Assembly (NCBI RefSeq): GCF_023028345.1
Contig: NZ_CP095487.1
Span: forward strand, 2,914,001 to 2,978,000
Direction: 5' to 3'
Length of the DNA stretch: 64,000 bases
DNA from: Halorientalis marina
Lineage (GTDB): Archaea; Halobacteriota; Halobacteria; Halobacteriales; Haloarculaceae
The notes under the pieces were generated by a model. That model made no database searches and was not told where the DNA came from. It was given only the letters and a program-made list of their open reading frames with translations. Below are positions 1 through 7,110 of this stretch, piece by piece. Each line of letters begins with the position of its first letter. Position 1 is the stretch's first letter. A program made the translations under genes and the position numbers.

Positions 1-48
1 CGCGTCGCGGCGCAGGATGCTCAGTATCTCCCGGTCCAGCTCGTCCAT
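1..48 (-). CDS. Lrp/AsnC family transcriptional regulator, N-terminal fragment (cut by window edge)
   Basis: Reading the minus strand from the ATG at 48 to base 1 gives 16 codons beginning MDELDREILSILRRDA, which is the typical first helix of an Lrp/AsnC-family helix-turn-helix protein (D-x-x-D-x-x-I-L pattern). The rest lies outside the window. It is divergent from carA with about 100 bp between the two starts, an arrangement that fits an amino-acid-responsive regulator next to a nitrogen/pyrimidine/arginine gene. The family assignment rests on only 16 residues. Confidence 0.7.
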   Translation of the reverse strand, partial: MDELDREILSILRRDA

Positions 49-149
49 TGAGGTGTGTTCCTTCTCACCCACCTCACTTGAGGATTGCGAAATTCGTAAC
101 TCAGTTTCGAAAGCAACACTTATGAACGGCGACCGGTACGTATCTCGTA

Positions 150-1190
150 ATGTCGGACGCCTACATCGCCGTGGAGGGCGGCCGCGTCGTCGAGGCGCGC
201 GCCCGCGCTCCCGGGACGACCCGCGGGGAACTGGTATTCACGACTGCGTACACCGGCTACGAAGAGAGTCTGACGGACCCCTCCTACGAGGAGCAGATTC
301 TGACGTTCTCGTACCCGCTGATCGGCAACTACGGCGTCCGAGAGGAGCGCTTCGAGTCCGACCACGTCCAGCCTAACGGCGTCGTCTCCCGCGAACTCAC
401 CGACGACGTGGCCGAGTGGCTCGAAAGCGAGGGCGTCCCCGCCGTCGACCACCTCGACACGCGCGACCTCGTCACCTCCATCCGCGACGAGGGGGCGAAA
501 AAGTGCGGCATCGCCGCCGGCCCCGACGCCACCGAGGAGGACGCGCTGGCCGAACTCGAGAAGTGCGAGCACATGAGCGACCACACGGATATCGGCGCGC
601 AGGTCAGCGTCGGCGAGCAGGTCACCTACAACGAGGACGGCGACGGCGCTTCCGTCGCCCTCGTCGACTGCGGCGCCAAGGGCTCGATCATCGACTCCCT
701 GCTTGAGCGCGACGCCGTCGTCACCGTCCTCCCCTACGACGCCACCGAGGACGACGTGGCCGCCGTCGACCCCGACCTGCTGTTCGTCTCCAACGGCCCC
801 GGCGACCCCGAGAACTTCGAGCGCGCCGAGTCGCTGGTCGACGCCTACGTCGGCGAGACGCCCATCGCGGGCATCTGTCTCGGCCAGCAGGTCGTCGCCA
901 ACGCCCTCGGTGGCTCCACCGAGAAGATGGAGTTCGGCCACCGCGGCGTGAACCAGCCCGTCCGCGACCTCCGGACCGACCGCGTGGTCATGACCACCCA
1001 GAACCACGGCTACTCCGTCGCCGAACCCGGCGACCTCGAAGTCACGCAGGTCAACGTCAACGACGACACCCCCGAGGGCCTGGAGAACGACGACCTCGAC
1101 GTCATCACGCGCCAGTACCACCCCGAGGCCAACCCCGGCCCGCACGACTCGCTCGACTTCTTCGACGACGTGCTGGCGATGACCCAGTAG
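150..1190 (+). CDS. carA: Carbamoyl-phosphate synthase small subunit (glutamine amidotransferase)
   Basis: Hydrolyses glutamine and channels ammonia to the large subunit for carbamoyl phosphate, feeding pyrimidine and arginine synthesis in the cytoplasm. The 346 residues contain the CPSase small-chain domain (about 1-125, with the TAYTGYEES signature) and a class I glutamine amidotransferase domain (about 165-346) with nucleophile Cys243 in GICLGQQ and catalytic His324/Glu326 in QYHPEA; all triad residues are present and the length is normal. A TATA-like ACTTATGA lies about 30 nt before the ATG, suggesting a nearly leaderless transcript. No carB is seen next to it; in haloarchaea the large subunit is often elsewhere. 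Confidence 0.96.
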   Translation: MSDAYIAVEGGRVVEARARAPGTTRGELVFTTAYTGYEESLTDPSYEEQILTFSYPLIGNYGVREERFESDHVQPNGVVSRELTDDVAEWLESEGVPAVDHLDTRDLVTSIRDEGAKKCGIAAGPDATEEDALAELEKCEHMSDHTDIGAQVSVGEQVTYNEDGDGASVALVDCGAKGSIIDSLLERDAVVTVLPYDATEDDVAAVDPDLLFVSNGPGDPENFERAESLVDAYVGETPIAGICLGQQVVANALGGSTEKMEFGHRGVNQPVRDLRTDRVVMTTQNHGYSVAEPGDLEVTQVNVNDDTPEGLENDDLDVITRQYHPEANPGPHDSLDFFDDVLAMTQ

Positions 1191-1437
1191 TACCGTTTTC
1201 CGACTCGGGTGTCCCCGGCCGACGCCGTCGGCCTGCAGGAACCGGACTCCGCTCACGGGCGCTACGCGCCCGGTATGCACACGAGTGACTGTACGGGACG
1301 AGCGTGCGCTCGTCAGCGTTGCTCTGACGGAGAACCGCCTCACTCGCCCCCCTCGTTCGGCGGACGCTGGTGCTCAGTTCAGAGGAAAACTTTAGCACTG
1401 ACCCAGCGACTGCCATTCTCCCGACGCGGGGTGATGC

Positions 1438-1680
1438 TTACAGAGACAGTATGAGCGTGAGTAGCCAACTGCTTCCGACAAGGGGCGGGGCTGCGGTCGT
1501 AGACGTGGTCGGTTCAGTCGGGGGATTCCGGAAGAGTATTTCATACAAGAAAAGCGTCGCTACCAGACTCCCACCAGCGAGCCCCTGATGAATCTCGATC
1601 AGGGGGTGAACACTCGCTGCTACACCAGCGAGCATCACCGCAGCGATCGCTATCAGCATCCGGTCGTAGTAATCGAACAT
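1438..1680 (-). CDS. Small two-helix membrane protein, unknown function
   Basis: An 80-residue product with a hydrophobic segment at about residues 8-25 (LIAIAAVMLAGVAASV) and another at about 36-50 (LVATLFLYEIL), followed by a short Pro/Thr-rich stretch and a last hydrophobic patch. Composition and topology look like the small conserved membrane proteins that dot haloarchaeal genomes. I do not recognise a family with a known role. It stands alone, convergent with carA, and its start at 1680 is followed upstream by an A/T-rich stretch that could hold a promoter. Confidence 0.55.
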   Translation of the reverse strand: MFDYYDRMLIAIAAVMLAGVAASVHPLIEIHQGLAGGSLVATLFLYEILFRNPPTEPTTSTTAAPPLVGSSWLLTLILSL

Positions 1681-1844
1681 CTTTATTCGATAGTTTGACA
1701 GACACGAGCAAATGCTGCCCGCTGGTTCCCGCTCACTGAGAATGCGGGACAGGGGCCGTCGTCACCGATCTGCGCTGTGCTCTATTCGCGCTTTGCATAC
1801 AGCACGCCGTTCTTGATAGGAGAACGCGTCCACAGTGTTTTGCT

Positions 1845-2407
1845 ATGACCAGGGAAGACAAGTGTATCCACGCACTGCGAGAAACTGCACAGATACTTGG
1901 AAAGTCACCAACGAAGGCAGAATACGAGGAGGTCGGATTGCAACCTGCTCCAGGGAAAATCCCCCGTAACACGGAGGGATGGAACGCTGCGAAGGAAGCG
2001 GCAAGTCTCGATACCTTTGAACAGAGGAACGGGCCAGGGCCAGATCCGAAACCGAAGCCCGATGACGTTGAATTGCCGGACAGGGAAAGCTGGGACTCAC
2101 TCAGTGCGTATCAACGATGGTACTACAGGAATCGGGAACAAGCAATCGCAAGTCGTGAGCGACGCCGGCAACAGCGGAAAGGATGGTTCTACGAATACAA
2201 GCGCGACGAGTGTGGCTGCGCCGAGTGCGGTGAAACTCATCCTGCGGCACTTGACTTCCATCACACTGACCGTGAGCGAAAAGGCGGAAACATATCACAG
2301 CTTGTCGCTCGTGGGCGATCAAAGAACAGATCAAATCGGAGATGGACAAGTGTGTAGTGCTCTGTGCAAACTGCCATCGGAAGGAATATTACGAGGTTCC
2401 TGCGTGA
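1845..2407 (+). pseudogene. HNH endonuclease-like gene with homing-endonuclease-associated repeat, frameshifted
   Basis: The first frame (1845 to about 2310) encodes an N-terminal repeat of the homing-endonuclease-associated type (residues about 5-55, ALRETAQILGKSPTKAEYEE) and the first half of an HNH nuclease: zinc knuckle CAECGETHP and the metal/catalytic segment ALDFHHTDRERK. This frame then runs into a TAG. The second half continues in another frame to the TGA at 2405 and reads EMDKCVVLCANCHRKEYYE, the normal C-terminal CxNCH half of the motif. One base appears to be missing between about 2300 and 2325, so the gene is probably dead unless this is a sequencing error. It marks the left side of the accessory island. 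Confidence 0.75.
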
Positions 2408-2599
2408 GTAACGGACTCCTCTACATCGAACTAAGCTCTCGGAAAGCTTCCGAGTTGGACCAGTCACGACCTCTCACTCTCGCGTTTACATCGAGTGGGT
2501 TGTTGACGTACCCGACGATCAATTCAGTCCGCAACACTCATTACTTACAACGGTTTACCTGAGGGTGCACGATAGTCACACGCCGTGGCTATAATCCAA

Positions 2600-2673
2600 A
2601 GTCCATTGGGGTAGCTGGCCAATCCTGTCAGCTTCTGGGGCTGACGACCCTGGTTCGAATCCAGGATGGACTA
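2600..2673 (+). tRNA. tRNA-Gln (anticodon CUG)
   Basis: Cloverleaf folds by eye: acceptor AGTCCAT pairs with ATGGACT, anticodon stem TCAGC/GCTGA with loop TTCTGGG gives CTG at positions 34-36, T-arm is CCTGG-TTCGAAT-CCAGG, discriminator A at 2673, CCA not encoded, no intron. The A1-U72 pair fits archaeal tRNA-Gln. It is the first of eight tRNA genes in the following 3.7 kb. Confidence 0.9.
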
Positions 2674-2946
2674 CTTCCTTCCGAATCAACGACCTTTAGT
2701 CGCTGTGATAGCGGTTCTCAATGAAGCCGCGTATGAGACCGATATAACAAATTAATTATATTAGGTGTTAGTGAATGCCTCAAGACTGCCGTAGTATAAC
2801 AAACCTATTTTGACTATCTTCCTCGCACGCTGTGTGTCCTGCCAGCCCACGCCCACCGCCCCACCCTCCGCTCCCGACCTCCCTGCGGTCGGTCGGCAGC
2901 CACGACCTCCTGATATTTAAAAACGAAGACGGGACCAGCCAGACCC

Positions 2947-3408
2947 ATGACAGCATTAGGAGATCTCGAACGGGACGATGTGGCGTCATTCACGTTCACC
3001 ACCGATCCCAACGGCTCGCTCGCACTCGAAACGGCGGCCGACGACTGCACGGTACTAGTCAAGTCGGACGTACATGACCTTCCCGAGGCGACGCCGGTCA
3101 GCGTCACGGCGCGCGTCGAGAAGGTGATCCGGGCCGACGGTGCAGTCGACTATCTGGTGCTTGACGTTCGGGAGGTCCGTGACGAAGCATTCGACGAACC
3201 GGACACCGAAGGGACGACGGGCGGGCCACCCGACTCACTCGATGCCATCGCAGAGGATCTCGTGGGCGAAGTCCGCGTGCGGCGCCGTGAACGGGACGAA
3301 CGATCGGCTGTGGTCACCGACGCCGCGGGCGAGCGGGATCGGGCCGATGCGACGCGGAGTCCGGAGCGAGAGCGAGAGATCAGAGCGGACGCCAAGGATT
3401 CGACATAA
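2947..3408 (+). CDS. Hypothetical haloarchaeal acidic protein
   Basis: A 153-residue acidic product. Residues about 1-80 alternate beta-rich segments (SFTFTTDPNGSLALETA, CTVLVKSDVHDLP, VSVTARVEKVIRADGAVDYLVLDV), a pattern that resembles a small OB-fold-like barrel; the last 60 residues are charged, Arg/Glu/Asp-rich and probably disordered or helical. An OB-like fold would suit nucleic-acid binding, but this is inference from pattern only and I recognise no named family. The region just upstream (2735-2765) is unusually A/T-rich and probably holds the promoter. It ends 18 bp from the convergent HNH gene. Confidence 0.6.
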   Translation: MTALGDLERDDVASFTFTTDPNGSLALETAADDCTVLVKSDVHDLPEATPVSVTARVEKVIRADGAVDYLVLDVREVRDEAFDEPDTEGTTGGPPDSLDAIAEDLVGEVRVRRRERDERSAVVTDAAGERDRADATRSPEREREIRADAKDST

Positions 3409-3426
3409 ACACCGTCGAGATCAGGC

Positions 3427-4116
3427 TTATGTCCACTCGAGCGATTCGTTGTGCCACTGGAGGTAGTCGGGATCGACCAACTGCTCGGAGAGCGACAGCG
3501 ACTCGCCGGCCTGATGAAGAAGCGTCTGTTGGAGGACGCGACTCTCGGTTTCGAAGGCAGGGCTCACGCGCAGGTGGAACTCCTCGTCGATGGTGAACAG
3601 ACCACGGTCGAACGCCGCGTGGTGTGTCTTCCCGAGCGGGAGGACGTTCGCCGGATCGGCCCGGCAATCGGGGTACTCGCTCCAGGGGAGGACGTGCGCA
3701 ACGGCGAGCAGTTGTGGATGATCGACACCGGAGACGGGACAGGTCGCGTCGTGGCGCCCGAGGACCGTCGCGCGAAACTCGGGATCGACGGCTCTCGCCT
3801 GTACCGTCGTCTCGTAGGTACGGGCCTCTGCCCCAGCACAGCCCTCTCCCGCTTGCTCCGTCCCAGCCCACGTTTCGACTGCGTCGTCGACGAAGTCGAC
3901 ACCGGCTTCCGAGAGTCGGTACAGGTCGCCGTCTCTCTCGGCGAGTCCGAGACTCCGCACCCAGTTGGCTCGCTGCTTCGCCATGTCGGTGTTTGCTGGC
4001 TTCCAGCCGAGTTGTGGGTGCGCGTCGAGTTGCTGGCGACTGATCTCCGCGATAGTCATCGGCCCGGCTGCGAGCGTATATAGGAGACTCCGGAGGCCAA
4101 CGTTCCGTCGGCACAT
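3427..4116 (-). CDS. HNH endonuclease with N-terminal winged-helix domain
   Basis: A 229-residue protein: residues about 10-80 look like a winged helix (IAEISRQQL ... RSLGLAERDGDLYRLSEAGVDFVDD), residues about 120-178 form an HNH_2-type nuclease with ATCPVSG, AHVLPWSEYPD (His141), Asn158 and the H165-H166-A-A-F-D motif before GLFTID. Such proteins are usually solitary restriction-like or modification-dependent nucleases. The reading frame stays open 21 codons upstream of the chosen ATG without another start, so the N-terminus could be truncated. Opposite orientation to the tRNA genes; part of the island. Confidence 0.8.
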   Translation of the reverse strand: MCRRNVGLRSLLYTLAAGPMTIAEISRQQLDAHPQLGWKPANTDMAKQRANWVRSLGLAERDGDLYRLSEAGVDFVDDAVETWAGTEQAGEGCAGAEARTYETTVQARAVDPEFRATVLGRHDATCPVSGVDHPQLLAVAHVLPWSEYPDCRADPANVLPLGKTHHAAFDRGLFTIDEEFHLRVSPAFETESRVLQQTLLHQAGESLSLSEQLVDPDYLQWHNESLEWT

Positions 4117-4685
4117 GATCTCGGTGAGCGTCTCTGTCGACTGATCGGCGAGGTAACACTCCCCTTCGGGACCCCGTGTCTATGCGTACCACACCTCGGA
4201 CAGATTTAATACAATTGCCACGTTGAGATAGAATCGAAGTCTTCGACACAACACAGTTCGAGGAGATTCAGTATGACGACAGCTCGCCACATCCCACGGC
4301 ACGCTCGCTTGTCCAGAGCCGTGGGTCGCATCTTCGGCGAGCCCCTACGCGAACAGCGTGGGGACAAATCCGATCCGGAACGCTGGAATCGGGAATACGC
4401 CAGTTGCGATGGCGTGCTCCAATCCGGCGCTGTCCGGGCATTCGTGCCCGCATAACCCGGCCCCAATGCGGACTACCCGCCCGGGGCTGGGGAACACGGG
4501 CCTGCCGCCTGCACGCCTCCAGTGCCTGGTTTCGCCGGAAACGGCTGAGACCGGGTGAGTGCTGCTCGCGGCATTTCGGTTCCAGTTCACAACACGTAGT
4601 GTGAGCGAGTGGCCCCGTCTGCGCTGAGCGGACGGCGAGCCACTGGTACGCAACTGCCAGTCTACGGAGAGCCGCGGCGCTGTAA
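4117..4685 (+). other. Non-coding, hairpin-rich spacer before the tRNA array
   Basis: No convincing gene in about 570 bp. It holds several strong inverted repeats: CCACGGC (4294) with GCCGTGG (4319) nested inside GCTCGCC/GGCGAGC, an ACGCCA/TGGCGT hairpin near 4400-4420, and the tetraloop hairpin CGGGCA-TTCG-TGCCCG near 4435-4452, plus an 8-bp stem CCGTCTGC/GCGGACGG near 4615. Short ORFs here have no coding character. It may be transcribed leader or a structured RNA belonging to the tRNA array. Confidence 0.4.
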
Positions 4686-4761
4686 AGCCCCGGAGTCCCC
4701 GTTGGCGAGGGATGCCGGCCTTTGGAGCCGGAGTTCGGCGGTTCGATTCCGTCCGGGGCTA
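4686..4761 (+). tRNA. tRNA-Gln (anticodon UUG)
   Basis: Acceptor AGCCCCG/CGGGGCT with discriminator A, D-stem GTCC/GGAT, anticodon stem CCGGC/GCCGG and loop CTTTGGA giving TTG, variable loop AGTTC, T-arm GGCGG-TTCGATT-CCGTC (one G-T pair). A1-U72 fits archaeal tRNA-Gln. Second Gln isoacceptor in the array; 12 bp before tRNA-Asp. Confidence 0.85.
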
Positions 4762-4773
4762 CCTGCCGCGGAT

Positions 4774-4848
4774 GCCGACGTGGTGTAGCTCGGCGTAGCA
4801 TGCGGCCCTGTCACGGCCGTGACCCGGGTTCAAATCCCGGCGTCGGCG
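4774..4848 (+). tRNA. tRNA-Asp (anticodon GUC)
   Basis: Acceptor GCCGACG/CGTCGGC, discriminator G, anticodon stem CGGCC/GGCCG with loop CTGTCAC (GTC), T-arm CCGGG-TTCAAAT-CCCGG. No intron, no encoded CCA. Confidence 0.9.
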
Positions 4849-5111
4849 TTTGCGAGGTCCGTCACATGACCTCGATGGCAAGCGGGGAACGCGAGTGATC
4901 CGCGAGCCGAGTGGGATATCCATCGAGGGAGGCAGCCACCGTCCACGTGTGAATCGTGGATGGCAGGCTGGGCCCGGAAGGGTCTGCAACCGCCATGGTC
5001 CGATGGACATTCCAGGGTGGCCCGAAGTACGCCCCCCACGACGGTGGGCAGCAGCTGTGCTGTCGTCCGCCGTCGTGCAGTCGTATCGACACACAACCAA
5101 TCTGAGTGAGT

Positions 5112-5159
5112 CTCCCTGTGGTCCAGCGGTAACGACGCCTCCCTGTAGAGGAAGAGACG
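5112..5159 (+). pseudogene. tRNA-Tyr-like 5' remnant
   Basis: CTCCCTG-TG-GTCCAGCGGTAACGAC resembles an acceptor 5' strand plus D-arm, followed by a stem (CCTCC/GGAAG, one mismatch) around the loop CTGTAGA, the usual loop of tRNA-Tyr (GTA). No T-arm or complementary 3' acceptor (CAGGGAG) follows within the next 150 bp, so it is either a decayed gene or an interrupted one. Confidence 0.3.
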
Positions 5160-5166
5160 CATGTTC

Positions 5167-5243
5167 GGGCTCCGGAAGGCCCGTCTTCCGGCCCTCGCGA
5201 AGTCTTCGACTTCGATCAGTCCTGCCCGTCCCGCGGGCAGTGA
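5167..5243 (+). repeat. Three consecutive perfect hairpins
   Basis: Three adjacent inverted repeats occupy the spacer before tRNA-Glu: CCGGAAG/CTTCCGG with a 6-nt loop, CGAAGTC/GACTTCG with a 3-nt loop, and CTGCCCG/CGGGCAG with a 5-nt loop. The middle stem sequence recurs as TCGAAGTC/GACTTCGA near 5979-6001. Possible structured RNA, processing signals, or remnants of mobile palindromic elements. Confidence 0.5.
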
Positions 5244-5264
5244 CCTGCTCGCCGAGGCCAGATA

Positions 5265-5339
5265 GCTCCAGTGGAGTAGCCTGGACAAACTCACGACCCT
5301 CTCGAGGTCGAGCCCCCGGTTCGAATCCGGGCTGGAGCA
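5265..5339 (+). tRNA. tRNA-Glu (anticodon CUC)
   Basis: Acceptor GCTCCAG/CTGGAGC, discriminator A, D-stem GAGT/ACTC, anticodon stem CGACC/GGTCG with loop CTCTCGA (CTC), T-arm CCCGG-TTCGAAT-CCGGG. Separated by one base from the next tRNA, so the two must be processed from one transcript. Confidence 0.88.
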
Positions 5340-5340
5340 T

Positions 5341-5412
5341 GCGGACTGGGGTAACCTGGCGATCCCGCGGGGCCCATATCCCCGAAATCCAGGTTCGAAT
5401 CCTGGGTCCGCA
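5341..5412 (+). tRNA. tRNA with CAU anticodon (elongator Met or Ile2)
   Basis: Acceptor GCGGACT/GGTCCGC (last pair T-G), discriminator A, anticodon stem CGGGG/CCCCG with loop CCCATAT (CAT), T-arm CCAGG-TTCGAAT-CCTGG. Not the initiator, which begins AGC in haloarchaea. Haloarchaeal elongator tRNA-Met genes commonly carry an intron; this one has none, so an Ile2 (modified C34) identity or a viral-type gene is possible. Confidence 0.82.
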
Positions 5413-5413
5413 A

Positions 5414-5485
5414 TGGCGGATGGTCGAGTGGCGAGACGCGCCGTTGACATCGGCGAGGTCGCAGGTTCGAGTCCTGCTCCGCCAA
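5414..5485 (+). tRNA. tRNA-Val (anticodon GAC), atypical acceptor end
   Basis: Acceptor TGGCGGA/TCCGCCA, discriminator A, three-pair D-stem GTC/GAC, anticodon stem CGCCG/CGGCG with loop TTGACAT (GAC), T-arm GCAGG-TTCGAGT-CCTGC. The U1-A72 pair is unusual: haloarchaeal tRNA-Val normally starts with G. Two bases after the CAU tRNA. Confidence 0.82.
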
Positions 5486-5501
5486 TCAGGAGGTGCAGAA
5501 C

Positions 5502-5906
5502 ATGGGACTGTACGACACCGTCGAACTCTACACCGACGTCAAGCTTCCCGACTACCCGAGCGTTGCGCCCCCGGCTGACGAGGTGAACTGGCAAACGAAA
5601 GGCATCGACCGTCCCTGCATGGGGACCTATCGAATCACTGCCGATGGCCAACTCGTCGAAGAAGAGTGGCACTGCGAGGACGTGCCACCCGAAGAGCGGC
5701 CGTATGCGAGCCGAGAAGACGTGGACGAGGACGGTTTTCGTTACTACTGCGGCAGCCGGGAGCGTGTTCACGATGGTTGGACAGAGCGCGACGACTACCA
5801 CGGCCGCTTCCAGATCAAAAAGTACGTGGAAGCGATCGACACCGTCGTCACCTACCAGGTGACGTTCACGCACGGCCAACTCGACGGCTTCGAGCGTGTT
5901 CGCTGA
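5502..5906 (+). CDS. Phage/halovirus-like small protein
   Basis: A 134-residue acidic protein starting MGLYDTVELYTDVKLPDYP. The 'MG-aromatic-D-T/S-V' opening followed by a short fold with 'QTKGIDRPCMGTYRITADGQL' resembles small hypothetical proteins found in tailed phages and haloviruses. I chose the ATG at 5502, not the upstream GTG, because a perfect Shine-Dalgarno AGGAGG sits at 5488-5493, overlapping nothing but lying only 3 bp beyond tRNA-Val. The strong SD is itself unusual here, where most starts look leaderless. Sits inside the tRNA array, which supports a viral origin. Function unknown. Confidence 0.65.
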   Translation: MGLYDTVELYTDVKLPDYPSVAPPADEVNWQTKGIDRPCMGTYRITADGQLVEEEWHCEDVPPEERPYASREDVDEDGFRYYCGSRERVHDGWTERDDYHGRFQIKKYVEAIDTVVTYQVTFTHGQLDGFERVR

Positions 5907-6091
5907 CCCCACCTCACTCTCGGACCTGTACCTCCGGTGGCTAGAGTGGTCCACCGATAACGGACTGGTCGGCGGCTCGAAGTCACGACGGGACTTCGAA
6001 CCCTGGAAGACGAGCAGTAGCGAGTCTTCCTCCGGCTCGAGTCCTCGTACGTCCATCGGCAGCGGGGTAGAGGCCTTCGGTGCCGCAATGC
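5907..6091 (+). other. Structured spacer between phage-like gene and tRNA-Lys
   Basis: No gene. Contains the perfect stem TCGAAGTC/GACTTCGA (about 5979-6001, loop ACGACGG) and GGAAGAC/GTCTTCC (about 6005-6030). The first stem repeats the core of a hairpin at about 5198. A GGTGGCTAGAGTGG stretch near 5935 looks like a tRNA D-arm, but I could not close a cloverleaf. Confidence 0.35.
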
Positions 6092-6169
6092 GGGCCGGAC
6101 GCCGCGACCAGGTTGCGGCACTCGACTTTTAATCGAGACGCAGCGCGGGTTCGAATCCCGCCCGGCCCT
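6092..6169 (+). tRNA. tRNA-Lys (anticodon UUU), long variable loop
   Basis: Acceptor GGGCCGG/CCGGCCC, D-stem GCCG/CGGC, anticodon stem CTCGA/TCGAG with loop CTTTTAA (TTT), T-arm GCGGG-TTCGAAT-CCCGC. The variable loop is 7 nt (ACGCAGC) instead of the usual 4-5 and the discriminator is T, both atypical for a class I tRNA-Lys. Seven bases before tRNA-Asn. Confidence 0.82.
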
Positions 6170-6176
6170 CTCTCGT

Positions 6177-6250
6177 GCCTGGGAGTCCCCCGTGGTGGGG
6201 GAACCGGACTGTTACTCCGGTCGTGAGAGGTTCGAGTCCTCTTCCAGGCG
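6177..6250 (+). tRNA. tRNA-Asn (anticodon GUU)
   Basis: Acceptor GCCTGGG/TCCAGGC (last pair G-T), discriminator G, D-stem TCCC/GGGA, anticodon stem CCGGA/TCCGG with loop CTGTTAC (GTT), T-arm AGAGG-TTCGAGT-CCTCT. Last recognisable tRNA of the array. Confidence 0.88.
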
Positions 6251-6384
6251 CTGGGGACGCGTTGTCCAGCGCATACTGGCTCTCGCGGACCCTCGGAGCA
6301 ACCAGCAGAGACTTCGAATCGCACCTCGCGCATTCGAGCGCGGTTCGCAGCACCGGGCTGCGGCGCTCACTGGAGGTGACACTA

Positions 6385-6684
6385 ATGGCACTCACAGACG
6401 AGACGGAATCGACGACGACCACGACGGCCGTCCTGACCGTCCGGATTCCGGACGCCGCGGGGGCCGACCTCGCGACCGACGCCCAGCGGCGGCTCCGTCG
6501 CGTGGAGGGTGTCGATACGGCGACCGTCGACGGGCTTCGCGGCCTCGAACCGCGGGTGAGCGCGACGCTCGTGACGGTCGCCGTCACCATCGAGAGCGCC
6601 GTGGCTGTCGACGAGCTGCGGGACCGGTTCGTGGCGACCGTCTCGGTCGAGTCGGTCGACCGACTGGCGCCAGCCGACTCCTGA
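6385..6684 (+). CDS. Hypothetical protein, possible ferredoxin-like alpha/beta fold
   Basis: A 99-residue product. The start is the ATG at 6385, preceded by TGGAGGTGA, a good Shine-Dalgarno site. A Thr-rich opening is followed by TAVLTVRIPDAAG, an arginine-rich helix (DAQRRLRRVEGVDTATVDG), a strand (SATLVTVAVTI) and a second helix/strand; the beta-alpha-beta order and the 'RRVEGVDTATV' phrase recall heavy-metal-associated or ACT-like folds, but no CxxC metal site is present. Like the phage-like gene upstream it uses an SD, which fits common ancestry with the tRNA array. Function unknown. Confidence 0.5.
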   Translation: MALTDETESTTTTTAVLTVRIPDAAGADLATDAQRRLRRVEGVDTATVDGLRGLEPRVSATLVTVAVTIESAVAVDELRDRFVATVSVESVDRLAPADS

Positions 6685-6851
6685 GAGTGGGACGAGATGA
6701 GAGCGACAGAAAGCACCTATTATCGCCTTCTGTACCGGACGGCAATACACTGGCACCACTGGTCGAGAAGCCACGCCGCCGGTGAGCGGTTCGTGCGACC
6801 GCCTTCCCGGGCCGTAGCGGGCTGCACACACGGTGGCGTGACACGATAGCC

Positions 6852-7094
6852 ATGGACGACACAGAACTGCTTCGACGGGAACTCCGTGCCGCACGCGAGG
6901 AACTGATTCGCAAGCGATCACGGTGCTCTGGTGGCCCTGACGAGTCGACGAGTCGTCTGCCGCTCATGCCGGATCGCGAAGAAGCGTTCCTCCGACTCGC
7001 GCTGATGAGCGTCGAGGAACTCGAAGCACACGTCGACCGACTCGAACGCGATCTCGCGGACCTGGAACAGGGTATCGACGCACCGGACGAGTGA
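6852..7094 (+). CDS. Small coiled-coil protein, hypothetical
   Basis: An 80-residue charged protein with two helical heptad-like stretches (LLRRELRAAREELIRKR at about 5-22 and LMSVEELEAHVDRLERDLADLEQ at about 50-73). Likely a short coiled coil; no catalytic signature. It lies between the tRNA array and the convergent gene ending at 7111. Coding status is supported only by composition and by acidic residue bias. Confidence 0.4.
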   Translation: MDDTELLRRELRAAREELIRKRSRCSGGPDESTSRLPLMPDREEAFLRLALMSVEELEAHVDRLERDLADLEQGIDAPDE

Positions 7095-7110
7095 CGCAGG
7101 GACGACGCCC

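Noticed and set aside
3451..4083. 210-codon plus-strand frame opposite the HNH nuclease
   Set aside because: The minus-strand frame has a clear winged-helix plus HNH domain; the plus frame is antisense shadow despite acidic composition.
4273..4455. Small plus-strand ORF in the spacer before tRNA-Gln(UUG)
   Set aside because: Arginine-rich, no acidic bias, overlaps strong inverted repeats and has no ribosome binding site or TATA at a suitable distance.
5925..6010. Possible extra tRNA (GGTGGCTAGAGTGG D-arm-like stretch and GACTTCGAACCC T-arm-like stretch)
   Set aside because: No consistent acceptor stem or anticodon stem could be formed; the T-arm-like part is better explained by the TCGAAGTC/GACTTCGA hairpin.
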